From: Paraburkholderia bryophila
GTDB taxonomy: Bacteria > Pseudomonadota > Gammaproteobacteria > Burkholderiales > Burkholderiaceae
Reading direction: 5' to 3'
DNA length: 64,000 bases
Assembly: GCF_003269035.1 (NCBI RefSeq)
Contig: NZ_QLTK01000031.1
Coordinates: forward strand, 19,139 to 83,138
The notes under the pieces are model-generated. The model was not told where the DNA came from, ran no database searches, and was given only the letters and a program-made list of their open reading frames with translations. Below are positions 1 to 8,238 of the stretch, piece after piece; position 1 is the first letter of the stretch, and the number at the start of each line of letters is the position of its first letter. The position numbers were made by a program, and so were the translations under genes.

Positions 1-240
1 CGCCGCGCGCCGACAACGAAGCAAATCGGATACGGTTATCTGCTTAAGTGCTAAACCTGATGCTGTAACGCGATGTGGGCCACGCGCGCTCATGATGAAG
101 GGTGTCGGAAGTCCGGCTGCGGTTCACCGACGCATCGGCGCATCGGCGCATCGACGAACGGCAACCCGGCAAAGCTCATAACGTGATGAGCGTTGCCACA
201 CCGCCGCCGTCACACGGCAAGACCTTCGCCTCGGCTCGCG
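1..240. other. left-edge stretch without a convincing gene
   Basis: No open frame here has recognisable protein features. It lies downstream of the minus-strand dioxygenase gene. The first 70 bases are richer in A and T than the rest. A short tandem repeat lies inside it. Confidence 0.5.
131..154. repeat. three tandem 8-bp units
   Basis: The unit CGCATCGG occurs twice in a row, followed by CGCATCGA. The repeat is non-coding and downstream of the dioxygenase gene. No function is evident. Confidence 0.6.
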
Positions 241-1320
241 CTACGCGACGGCCAGCGGTTCACGCCGTGTCGGCGCCGCAGCCGCGGCGGGTTGCGACAG
301 ATTCTTCGGATCGAAAACGCGCTCGTGCAGCCGCGTGAACGAGCGGAAATTCCACAGGCTACGCGCCACGAACACGCGCTGCACCCAGCGATACGCACGA
401 TCGTTGTCATCGTATTGCGGCGCGAAGCGGTCGCGCGAATGCAAGGTGAAGCTGTTATTGATCAACACCAGTTTGCCCGGCGTGATCTGCACGCCGAACG
501 AGACCTGACGAATCGCCTGATACAGATTGTCGAGCGCGAGTTTGGCGCGCGCGTTCGCGGCCAGCACCATGTCGGGATAAAACGCCACCGTCACGCGCGG
601 CGACTCCACCGGCCCCGAGAGCACCGCGCTCAGATCGGTGTTGTCGCGGGGCGTGGGCGTCGCGCCTCGCCAGCGGTACGGCACGCGAATGATGTAATGC
701 CGCCCGTACAGATAGTCGATGTCTTCATCCGACAGCAGGCCCAGCGCGCGGCGTGCATCCGCGAGTCGCGTGTGCGGACCGCCCTGCGGCTCGCTGCGAA
801 TGCCGAGCAGCAACAGCGCGAACGGCGACGTATCGCCCTCGGGCATATGCGCCTGCGCCGCGTTCTCGATATGAAAATCCAGTTCGACTTCGGAGCCCAG
901 ACCGGTGTAGTCACGAGCGGTCTCTTTGTGCGGCGTGAGATTGTTCACCAGTTCGCGTCCTTCATGGGCGATCGAATACGGCTCCCCAGCCAACGCGCCC
1001 AGCGCGACCAGCACGTTTTCGCTCAGCACACCGCCTTTGAAACTGCGGCCGGTTTCGGCGAAATGCGGACTGCCGCTCACGTCGGCGTCGATCGGTAGAT
1101 TATCGATTTCGAGCGAACCGCTGGCGCTCGCCGCCGGCAATTTGGTTCTTTCGATCGCAGCGAGTACCCGTTCGGGCAAGCCGGCATACGCCAGCCGCCG
1201 CAAGGCGCCGATATAGTCCGCGCCACCGGCGGGGTCGTATGGCAGTGTGGCGAGCGCACTGCGGATCTGACTCGATTCAGCCGGCGTCAGGACGATTCGT
1301 TCATCTGCGGAGTAAGTCAT
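241..1320 (-). CDS. Fe(II)/2-oxoglutarate-dependent amino-acid hydroxylase, AsnO/VioC-like (TauD/TfdA superfamily)
   Basis: The protein is 359 aa, a normal length for the clavaminate-synthase-like hydroxylases that hydroxylate free or peptide-bound amino acids such as Asn or Arg. The iron ligands are visible: the HxE motif at H150 and E152, and the distal His at H294 in LHSRDRF. R311 or R315 downstream probably binds 2-oxoglutarate. The open frame extends 56 codons upstream, but the ATG at 1320 is preceded by GAGAG at good spacing, and the protein fold begins there. It is divergent from the MFS/ATP-grasp operon across 343 bp. I infer that it makes or modifies an amino-acid building block for that operon. 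The substrate cannot be read from the sequence. The family call is firm. Confidence 0.85.
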   Translation of the reverse strand: MTYSADERIVLTPAESSQIRSALATLPYDPAGGADYIGALRRLAYAGLPERVLAAIERTKLPAASASGSLEIDNLPIDADVSGSPHFAETGRSFKGGVLSENVLVALGALAGEPYSIAHEGRELVNNLTPHKETARDYTGLGSEVELDFHIENAAQAHMPEGDTSPFALLLLGIRSEPQGGPHTRLADARRALGLLSDEDIDYLYGRHYIIRVPYRWRGATPTPRDNTDLSAVLSGPVESPRVTVAFYPDMVLAANARAKLALDNLYQAIRQVSFGVQITPGKLVLINNSFTLHSRDRFAPQYDDNDRAYRWVQRVFVARSLWNFRSFTRLHERVFDPKNLSQPAAAAAPTRREPLAVA

Positions 1321-1604
1321 GAAAATCTCTCGGAAGGTTGTCGACGGAGAAGTGACGTTGTTTTGCGTGCATCGCACAGCAAACCGGACCCGATGCAGGG
1401 CATAGACTAGGTGGCCGACCGGACAAATCAAAACGATAAAAATGCAAATCAAAACAAAATAATTGAATATACGTGTCCGCGTTTTCACGCTATTCGCTGT
1501 AGCGTGAAAAGCGCGTAATCGAACGTCAATGCGTATTGATTGAGATAAATAAATCGACCGGAGAGTCGATAAAAAAACGTGCTTATCAAATCACTTCTTA
1601 TCGT

Positions 1605-1650
1605 TTGTACTCGCCAACGTTCGTCGCTAGTCTGCGTCATCGATATCGAT
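1605..1650 (+). promoter_or_regulatory. candidate sigma70 promoter and 12-bp palindrome before the MFS/ATP-grasp operon
   Basis: TTGTAC at 1605-1610 and TAGTCT at 1628-1633 are separated by 17 bp. A perfect 12-bp palindrome, ATCGATATCGAT, lies at 1639-1650, close to the expected transcript start, and could be an operator. GGGAG sits just before the ATG at 1664. The rest of the 1321-1663 gap is AT-rich and presumably also holds the minus-strand dioxygenase promoter, for which I see no clear hexamers. Confidence 0.45.
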
Positions 1651-1663
1651 AACGGGAGCATGT

Positions 1664-3070
1664 ATGACGCCTGTCGCCGGCAAGCGCCTTGGAAACGATT
1701 TACTCGCCGACCCGCCGCTGATCGCGGCCTTTACAGCTCCGCGTATTTTCCCAACGGTGGCCGCCGCGAGTATCGGCTTTTCGATCGTTCAACTGGATGT
1801 GACGGTCGTTAATGTTGCGATTCCCGCGCTGGGTCATTCGTTCGGCTCGACGGTGCATGGGCTGCAATGGGTCGTGGATGCGTACACGTTGTCGTTTGCG
1901 TCGTTGCTGCTGAGCTCGGGGTCGCTGGCGGACCGGCTGGGCAGCAAGCGCCTGTTCGGCTATGGGCTGGGACTGTTCCTGCTCGCGTCGCTCGGCTGTG
2001 CGCTAGCGCCCGACCTCGTGACGCTGATCGTGGCGCGCGTGCTTCAGGGCGCGGCCGCCGCGCTGATCCTGCCGACCTCGCTGTCGTTGATCACGCACGC
2101 CTGTGCCGGGCACGCGGCGAGCCGCGTCAAGGCGGTGAGCTGGTGGAGCGCGACGGGCGGCCTGATCAGCGCGGCCGGTCCGACGCTCGGCGGGCTGCTG
2201 ATCGATCACTTCGGCTGGCGCTCGATCTTCCTGATCAATCTGCCGATCTGCCTCCTGACGCTGTGGCTCACCTATCGCTTCGTGCGCGAGTCGGCGCGCA
2301 GCGCCAACCGGCAGTTCGATCCGGCCGGGCAACTCGTCGCGATTCTGACGTTGGGCGTGCTGACGGCGTCGATTATCGGCAGCGGCGCGTACGGTTGGCG
2401 TAATCCGTGGATCGTGAGTGGACTCGTTTTGTCGGCGTTGCTAGGCACCGCATTCGTCGCGATCGAACGCCGCCATGCGGCGCCGATGCTACCGCTCGGG
2501 TTCTTTCGACGCCCCGGTTTTTCCGGCGCGGTTGCGGTCGGCGCATTGTCGAATCTGGCCTTCTATGGGCTGATCTTTTCGTTGAGCCTGTATTTCCAGC
2601 GCAGCCGCGGCTACTCCGCGACCCAGGCCGGCATGGCGCTTTTCCCGCTGACCATCATCATGCTGGCCAATATCGCCAGTGCGCGGCTGTCGGTGCGCTT
2701 CGGGTTCCGCAATACGATCGTGACAGGACTGGTTGCGTCCGCATCGGGTTACCTCTCGTTAGGCTTGCTGCTCGGCCAGGCCAGTTATATCGCGCTGGTG
2801 CCGGGTCTGGCGCTAATGGCGATTGGCGGCGGCATCGCGATTCCCGCTCTGACCGCGTTCCTGCTCGGGCATGTCGAGGCTGCGCAGTCCGGCATTGCGT
2901 CGGCGATTCTGAATACCGGGCGGCAGGTCGGCGCCGCCATTGGCGTCGCGTTGCTCGGCGCGCTCGTCAGCGGCAATGCGCAGGCGATTGGCGACGGCGC
3001 ATCGCAGGCCTTTCTCTGGTCCAGCGCGCTGCTGGTGGTGTGCATCCTCCTGACGCTTCGGCAGAAATGA
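1664..3070 (+). CDS. MFS transporter, DHA2 (EmrB/QacA-like) family
   Basis: The 468-aa inner-membrane protein is rich in hydrophobic helices and of the length seen in drug:H+ antiporters with 12 to 14 segments. The motif LADRLGSKRLFG after the second helix (about residues 89-100) is the MFS loop 2-3 signature. The pattern PTLGGLLIDHFGWRSIF is the antiporter helix 5-6 region typical of DHA2 members. Its stop overlaps the start of the first ATP-grasp gene as ATGA. Its place at the head of an operon with two ligases suggests export of the product, as BacE does for bacilysin. The start is supported by GGGAG just upstream. The family is sure and the substrate unknown. Confidence 0.88.
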   Translation: MTPVAGKRLGNDLLADPPLIAAFTAPRIFPTVAAASIGFSIVQLDVTVVNVAIPALGHSFGSTVHGLQWVVDAYTLSFASLLLSSGSLADRLGSKRLFGYGLGLFLLASLGCALAPDLVTLIVARVLQGAAAALILPTSLSLITHACAGHAASRVKAVSWWSATGGLISAAGPTLGGLLIDHFGWRSIFLINLPICLLTLWLTYRFVRESARSANRQFDPAGQLVAILTLGVLTASIIGSGAYGWRNPWIVSGLVLSALLGTAFVAIERRHAAPMLPLGFFRRPGFSGAVAVGALSNLAFYGLIFSLSLYFQRSRGYSATQAGMALFPLTIIMLANIASARLSVRFGFRNTIVTGLVASASGYLSLGLLLGQASYIALVPGLALMAIGGGIAIPALTAFLLGHVEAAQSGIASAILNTGRQVGAAIGVALLGALVSGNAQAIGDGASQAFLWSSALLVVCILLTLRQK

Positions 3071-4254
3071 ACGCACCGATCCAACTTTCTCAAGTGACGC
3101 CCGCACAATCCGGCGACGACGCGGTTCCGACAGCCCATGCGTTGCTGCTGGTCGGCACGCTGCGAACCGGCACCAGCCTCGCCTTCGTCGACGCCGCATT
3201 GGCGCGAGGTCTCGACGTGACGCTGATCGCCGCGCCCGACGACGTGCCCGTCGGGCTGTTCCCGCCGCAGGTCCGGATCGTGCCGTTAGCGCCGGAATAC
3301 GAGCCGGTGCGGGCATGGATCGATGCCAACTACCCGCAGGCCCGGCCGCGCATCGTCACGACCAATGAACGGTACGCACGTCTGGCGAGCCGCTTGAGCG
3401 AGTCGCTGGGGCTGCCCGGTCCGGATGCCGGCAAGGTCGCGCACTACATCGCCAAGTCGAATCAGAAGCGGCTCTTTGAATCGGCGGGGATTCGCACGCC
3501 GTTGTCGCAAACATGGCGGTTGAGCGAACTGCAACAGCGCGTGCGCGACGGCACGTTGCCGTTTCCGCTGGTGGCGAAGCCGGTCGAAGGCTTGTCCAGT
3601 TTCGGCGTCGCGCTGTGCGCCGATGCAAGGGCGCTGCACGATCACGTCGATTCGTTTGCGCGCGAGCCGGGCGACGACCCGGCGATTCTGGTCGAGCAGT
3701 TCGTGACGGGCCCGGAATATTGCGTGGAGTTTTTCGACGGCGTGTACGTCGGCGCCATGTTGAAGCGCAAGGCGAAAGGCACGCGCTTTATCGAACGCGG
3801 CTATTCGTCGGATCTCGAACTCGACGATGCGGCGCTCGCCGCCCTGATCGAGGCGAGCCGGCGCGCCGTGGCGGCTTCCGGGCTGACATGGGGGCCCGTC
3901 CATCTCGATTGCATCGTGCATGAGGGTGAGCCCTACATCGTCGAGTTGAACGCGCGGATCGCGGGCAGCTTCATCTGCACGATCGTCAAGGACGCGTATG
4001 GCTTCGACATTATCGGCGCCCTGCTCGACAAGCTGGACCGTCGTGACGTCCAGCTGCCCGAACTATTCCGCCCACGGCACCACGCCCACGTCGAATTCCT
4101 GCTCGACGGCGATCCGCCGCAATGGGACTTTTCCCGCCAAGGCCGCCTGCACGACGAGAACCTGACCGTGACCTATGGGCCGCAGGTGATTCCCATCCGC
4201 GAGCGCCGCGGCTTTGTCTACACCCACCACCACACTCCAGCGAGGCAACCATGA
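3067..4254 (+). CDS. ATP-grasp ligase 1
   Basis: The 395-aa soluble enzyme belongs to the carboxylate-amine/thiol ligase superfamily that activates a carboxylate as an acyl phosphate. Visible ATP-grasp elements are the lysine in FPLVAKPVEG (K171) and the glycine-rich stretch after it, the hinge segment ILVEQFVTGPEY (about 207-218), and the metal-binding ELNAR loop (E294 to R297). The N-terminal 120 residues form the expected Rossmann-like pre-ATP-grasp domain. The start ATG overlaps the MFS stop (ATGA) and its own stop overlaps ligase 2 in the same way, so translation is probably coupled. The substrates may be amino acids, as for BacD or DdaF, but this is inference. Confidence 0.85.
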   Translation: MNAPIQLSQVTPAQSGDDAVPTAHALLLVGTLRTGTSLAFVDAALARGLDVTLIAAPDDVPVGLFPPQVRIVPLAPEYEPVRAWIDANYPQARPRIVTTNERYARLASRLSESLGLPGPDAGKVAHYIAKSNQKRLFESAGIRTPLSQTWRLSELQQRVRDGTLPFPLVAKPVEGLSSFGVALCADARALHDHVDSFAREPGDDPAILVEQFVTGPEYCVEFFDGVYVGAMLKRKAKGTRFIERGYSSDLELDDAALAALIEASRRAVAASGLTWGPVHLDCIVHEGEPYIVELNARIAGSFICTIVKDAYGFDIIGALLDKLDRRDVQLPELFRPRHHAHVEFLLDGDPPQWDFSRQGRLHDENLTVTYGPQVIPIRERRGFVYTHHHTPARQP

Positions 4255-5519
4255 CGTACGGTTTCATCGATACCGTGTTGATCGTCGACGGCGCATCGAC
4301 CGCCGCTTACCTTGCACCGGCATTGCGTGCCTACGGCATTCGCTGCGTGCATGTGATCAGCAGCCCCGATCTGCCCGAGCTCTATCGCAACCAGTTCGTG
4401 CCGACGGACTACATCCGCGAAATCCACCACGATGGCGACGTCGAGCGCACGGTCGAGCAACTGCGCGACCTGAAAATCGGCGCCGTGCTGCACGGACTCG
4501 ATGCCGCGCTCGAACTGGCCGATACGCTCGCCGAGCGGCTGGGCGTCGACCACCGCAACCCGCTCGCCTCCTCGGCGGCTCGCCGCGACAAGGTCCTGAT
4601 GAATGAACAGGTGACGCGTGCGGGACTGCGCGCGCCCGCCCAATTCAGCTCGCGCTCCGCCGATGACGTGGTCGCCTGGGTCCGGGCGCTCGGCCAATTG
4701 CCGGTGGTGATCAAACCGTCGCGCAGCGCCGGCGTGACCGGCGTGAAAATCTGCCGCAGCCTCGGTCAGGTCGAAGCCGCCGCGCGCGACGTACTGGCGA
4801 CGCAATCGATCTACGGTCAGCCCAATGAAGACGTGATCGCGCAAACCTATTCCGAAGGCCAGGAGTACATCGTCGACTCGGTGTCGTTCGGCGGCCGTCA
4901 CAAGGTGGTCAGCTTGTGGGAAGTGCATCGCGACCGCTCGCATGCGCCGCGGCTCGACAAGATGCTGGTGGTGGATCACACCGAGGCGCGCTTCGGTGCG
5001 CTGCTCGACTACGCGACCCAGGTGCTCGACGCGCTGGAAGTGCGCTACGGACCGACGCATCTGGAGATCATCGACACCGCCGAGGGCCCCACGCTCGTCG
5101 AATTGAACGCGCGGCTGCATGGCAGCCTCGATCCGCGCCTGACCACGGCGGTGAGCGGTGAAAATCATGTGTCCGCCACGGTGGCGACCTTGCTGAATCC
5201 CGAGCGTTTCGCCGATTCGCTGAACCAGCCGGTAGTGTTCAACGGTTTTTGCGGTCACGTCCTGCTCCTTTCCTCGCGCGTGGGACGCCTGAACAAGCCG
5301 TTCGCGTGGCCAGCCATCGAAGCCTTGCCGTCGTTCGTCGGTCTGAAACAGTGGGTCAAACCGGGCGATGCGCTCAGCGTCACCACCGATCTGAAAACGG
5401 CGCTCGGCACCGTCGGCCTCTACAACACGACGTTCGAAGCCTTGCTCGCGGATTGCCATCGTATCCGGGAAATCGAAGAGCGTTTCTTTCAGGAACCGGA
5501 AGCGGTGATCCAGCCATGA
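4251..5519 (+). CDS. ATP-grasp ligase 2
   Basis: The 422-aa protein is a second ATP-grasp enzyme, divergent from its neighbour. It has LPVVIKPSRSAGVTG (K155) as the nucleotide loop, the hinge region DVIAQTYSEGQEY, and the metal-binding VELNARLHGS near residues 283-292. The C-terminal 100 residues extend beyond the core, as in amino-acid ligases of the carbamoyl-phosphate-synthase-like group. The start at 4251 was chosen over the longer upstream frame because it makes the same ATGA overlap found along the operon and has GAGG upstream. Two ligases side by side suggest two successive condensations, or one building block made and then conjugated. The substrate is unknown. Confidence 0.85.
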   Translation: MTYGFIDTVLIVDGASTAAYLAPALRAYGIRCVHVISSPDLPELYRNQFVPTDYIREIHHDGDVERTVEQLRDLKIGAVLHGLDAALELADTLAERLGVDHRNPLASSAARRDKVLMNEQVTRAGLRAPAQFSSRSADDVVAWVRALGQLPVVIKPSRSAGVTGVKICRSLGQVEAAARDVLATQSIYGQPNEDVIAQTYSEGQEYIVDSVSFGGRHKVVSLWEVHRDRSHAPRLDKMLVVDHTEARFGALLDYATQVLDALEVRYGPTHLEIIDTAEGPTLVELNARLHGSLDPRLTTAVSGENHVSATVATLLNPERFADSLNQPVVFNGFCGHVLLLSSRVGRLNKPFAWPAIEALPSFVGLKQWVKPGDALSVTTDLKTALGTVGLYNTTFEALLADCHRIREIEERFFQEPEAVIQP

Positions 5520-6595
5520 AAAACCACCCTCAGGGACGTGAGTCCGGCGCTAACCACAGCGATGAAACGAAGCCACGGGCAGCGCGCCGCGCCTTCGTGC
5601 TCGGCAGCCTCGGCGGACTCGGCGCGGGGGCGCTCGCCTTGAGTCCGCTGCAACGCGCCATGGCAGCAGGCGCCGACCTGTCCGGCATCACCCTGACGAT
5701 CGGCTCGACCAGCAAGGTCGGCTTGCATCGCGAACTGGTCGCCTCGGGCGAGGACCGTGGCGCGCCCTACCAGATCAAATGGGCCGACTTCGATTCGACG
5801 CTGGTTCTGCTGGAAGCGCTGCGCAGCGGTCGCGTGGATATTGCCCAGGGCGGCGAGACGGGCGTGCTGTTCGCACTCGGCAACGGCTCGCGCATCAGCG
5901 TGCTGGCCGCCTGGCAGGAAACCCGTTCGGGCGGCAGCGCGATTCTCGTCAGGAAGGATTCGCCGGTGCGCACGGTAGCCGATCTGCGCAACCGCAAGAT
6001 TGCCCTGCCGTTCTACTCGAAACAGCACTACCAGTTGGCCCGCGCGCTCGAACAGGCCGGCATTCCGTTCGACCGCAACAACGTGCTGTCGCTGAACACC
6101 ACCGACGGCCTCTCCGCGCTGGTGAACCGTCAGGTGGATGCGTTCGTGGTGTGGGACCCGAATACGGCCATCGCGCAGACGCAATACGATGCGCGCATTC
6201 TGGTGCCGCTGAAAAACGTGATCGAAGTGCCCGGGCTCGTGTACGCACCGACCTCGGCGCTCGACGATCCATTGCGCCGGTTGGCGCTGGAAGACGCGAC
6301 GCGCCGGATCATCCGAGCGAAACACCGCGTGTTGCAGGACCCGGCCAGATGGGCGAGCGACATTGCCGAACTCTCGCATATTCCGCTCGCGGCCGCGCAA
6401 CTGCAGGTCAGCCGTACTTATGCACGCTACGAACCGGCGGGCTCGCCGCAAAACATCGAAAGCTGGCAAAAGGAGATTGCATACTTTTACCAGACGGGTC
6501 AGATTCGCCAGCAATACCAGATCGCCGATCACATCGCGCCGGGTTTCGGCGCGATCGTCGCGGATGAAAACGCGCGGCTCGGCAAGCAGGCGTGA
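5516..6595 (+). CDS. ABC transporter substrate-binding protein, SsuA/NMT1-like
   Basis: The 359-aa periplasmic protein has a Tat-type signal: twin Arg at 24-25 in RRAFVLGS, then a hydrophobic stretch ending at about AMAAG. The fold resembles sulfonate, nitrate and taurine binding proteins, with blocks such as GSTSKVGLHRELVASG, DFDSTLVLLEALRSGRVDIAQGGE and DAFVVWDPN. It starts inside the stop of ATP-grasp 2 (ATGA) and its stop overlaps the permease start. SsuA relatives bind organosulfonates. Here the coupling to ligases hints that it may return a metabolite or precursor instead. The ligand is not deducible. Confidence 0.85.
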   Translation: MKNHPQGRESGANHSDETKPRAARRAFVLGSLGGLGAGALALSPLQRAMAAGADLSGITLTIGSTSKVGLHRELVASGEDRGAPYQIKWADFDSTLVLLEALRSGRVDIAQGGETGVLFALGNGSRISVLAAWQETRSGGSAILVRKDSPVRTVADLRNRKIALPFYSKQHYQLARALEQAGIPFDRNNVLSLNTTDGLSALVNRQVDAFVVWDPNTAIAQTQYDARILVPLKNVIEVPGLVYAPTSALDDPLRRLALEDATRRIIRAKHRVLQDPARWASDIAELSHIPLAAAQLQVSRTYARYEPAGSPQNIESWQKEIAYFYQTGQIRQQYQIADHIAPGFGAIVADENARLGKQA

Positions 6596-7446
6596 CGATG
6601 CGCGACACGACTCTGCCCGGCCGCGCGAATGGCCCCGCGCCCAACCTCCAGCGCATCGTTCCCGTTGCACCGCGCCGTGGCATCGCGATGCCGCACGGGC
6701 TGCAAAAACTGGCCGGCCTGCTGTTTCTGATCGTGCTGTGGGTGATAGCGACCTCACGCGGCTGGATCGCGTTCGAACTGCTGCCCGCGCCGTGGGACAT
6801 CTGGCACGCACTCGTCGAACTGATCGTGAAGGGCGAACTGGGGACTGCGATGGCGTTGTCGTTGCGGCGGGTCGCGATCGGCTTTGCGATCGGTTTCAGC
6901 ACCGGTGTGCTACTCGCCGTGCCGTCCGGCTTGCTACGCGCAGGCGAGGCGTTGATCGACGCGCCCGTGCAGATGATCCGCACCATGCCATGGGCGGGGC
7001 TCGTGCCGCTGCTGCTGATCTGGTTCGGTATCGACGAAGAGCCGAAGATCGCGCTGGTCGCGCTCGCGGTGGTGTTTCCGGTCTACTTCAATCTGTTCGC
7101 CGGGATTCGCAACGTGGATCAGGGCCTGGTCGAGGCCGCGCAGACGCTCGGCTTCAGCCGCGCCGAGCTGATTCTTCATGTGGTGCTGCCCGGTGCGCTG
7201 CCCACGGCGCTGGTAGGTCTGCGCTATGCGCTCGGTTCGGCGTGGCTCGCGCTGGTGTTCGCCGAGCAGGTGAACAGCCAGGGCGGGCTGGGCTACCTGG
7301 TCACGTTTGCCCGCGAAGTCTATCGCACCGACATTATCGTCGTGTGCCTCATCATCTATGCGCTTCTTGGCCTCGCTGCGGATCTGGGCGTGCGCGCATT
7401 CGAAAAGGGATTACTGTCATGGCGTCCGGCATTTCGCGCTCGTTGA
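6592..7446 (+). CDS. ABC transporter permease, SsuC/TauC-like
   Basis: The 284-aa inner-membrane subunit has about six helices. It carries the BPD-transporter EAA loop, visible as EAAQTLGFSRAELILHVVLPGALP in the second half. The GTG at 6592 overlaps the preceding stop (GTGA), and an ATG two codons later is the alternative start. The reading frame overlaps the ATPase gene by 28 bp. It pairs with the binding protein before it and the ATPase after it to form a complete SsuABC-type importer. Confidence 0.88.
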   Translation: MTMRDTTLPGRANGPAPNLQRIVPVAPRRGIAMPHGLQKLAGLLFLIVLWVIATSRGWIAFELLPAPWDIWHALVELIVKGELGTAMALSLRRVAIGFAIGFSTGVLLAVPSGLLRAGEALIDAPVQMIRTMPWAGLVPLLLIWFGIDEEPKIALVALAVVFPVYFNLFAGIRNVDQGLVEAAQTLGFSRAELILHVVLPGALPTALVGLRYALGSAWLALVFAEQVNSQGGLGYLVTFAREVYRTDIIVVCLIIYALLGLAADLGVRAFEKGLLSWRPAFRAR

Positions 7447-8234
7447 GCCACCCCGTCGTCGCGGCGGAAACACTCGCCGTACGGGTCCGCGACCTCACCA
7501 AACGATTCGGCGAGCGCCGCGTGATCGACGGTTTGTCGCTGGAGATTCGCCGCGGCGAATTCGTCGCGTTGGCGGGACCGAGCGGGTGCGGCAAGAGCAC
7601 GCTGTTGCGCGTGCTGGCCGGGCTCGATCGCGAGATCGACGGCGACGTGCGGGTGTCGGCGAAACGCGGCGTCGCGTTTCAGGCGCCGCGGCTGCTGCCG
7701 TGGCGGCGCGTATGGAAGAACATCGTGCTGGGTTTGCCCGGCGATCGCAGCCGCGCGCGAGCCGACGCCGCTCTCGCCGAGGTCGGTCTCGCGCATCGCG
7801 GCGACGCGTGGCCGAAGGATCTGTCCGGCGGCGAAGCACAGCGCGCGGCGCTGGCGCGCGTGCTCGCCCGCAACCCCGATCTGCTGCTGCTCGACGAACC
7901 GTTCGCGGCACTCGACGCGCTCACGCGGCTCACCGTGCAAACACTGGTCTCGCAGCTATGGGAGCGCCACCGTCAGGCGATTCTGCTCATCACGCACGAT
8001 ATCGGCGAGGCGCTGCTGCTGGCCGATCGTGTGCTGGTGATGAAGGAAGGCCGGATCGCGTTCGAGCTGATCGTGGATTCGCCGAGGCCGCGCGATATCG
8101 ACAGCGAGTATTTCGCGCAAGCGAAGCATGTGTTGCTGGCGCAACTGGGTATCGCGCAGCTTGGCAATACGGATGCCGATGCGGGTGTCGATGCGGATGC
8201 CGCTGAAGAGCCGCCCGTTCGCGCGGCGGCCTGA
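7419..8234 (+). CDS. ABC transporter ATP-binding protein, SsuB/TauB-like
   Basis: The 271-aa cytoplasmic ATPase has Walker A GPSGCGKST (residues 53-61), signature LSGGEAQRAALARVL (near 134), Walker B LLLLDEPFAALD (near 155) and the switch His in ITHDIGEAL. The Q-loop segment VAFQAPRLLPWRRVWKNI is typical of the sulfonate/nitrate ATPase group. The ATG at 7419 lies inside the permease gene. An Asp/Ala-rich tail of about 20 residues follows the conserved domain. It energises the import system encoded just upstream. Confidence 0.9.
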   Translation: MASGISRSLSHPVVAAETLAVRVRDLTKRFGERRVIDGLSLEIRRGEFVALAGPSGCGKSTLLRVLAGLDREIDGDVRVSAKRGVAFQAPRLLPWRRVWKNIVLGLPGDRSRARADAALAEVGLAHRGDAWPKDLSGGEAQRAALARVLARNPDLLLLDEPFAALDALTRLTVQTLVSQLWERHRQAILLITHDIGEALLLADRVLVMKEGRIAFELIVDSPRPRDIDSEYFAQAKHVLLAQLGIAQLGNTDADAGVDADAAEEPPVRAAA

Positions 8235-8238
8235 CCAG

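Noticed and set aside
1321..1488. longer start of the dioxygenase with a hydrophobic N terminus
   Set aside because: The extension would look like a membrane segment, but it comes from AT-rich promoter DNA, and the internal ATG has a good ribosome site and family-like N terminus.
4122..4250. upstream extension of ATP-grasp 2
   Set aside because: It overlaps the coding end of ligase 1 in another frame. The ATGA overlap is the pattern throughout the operon.
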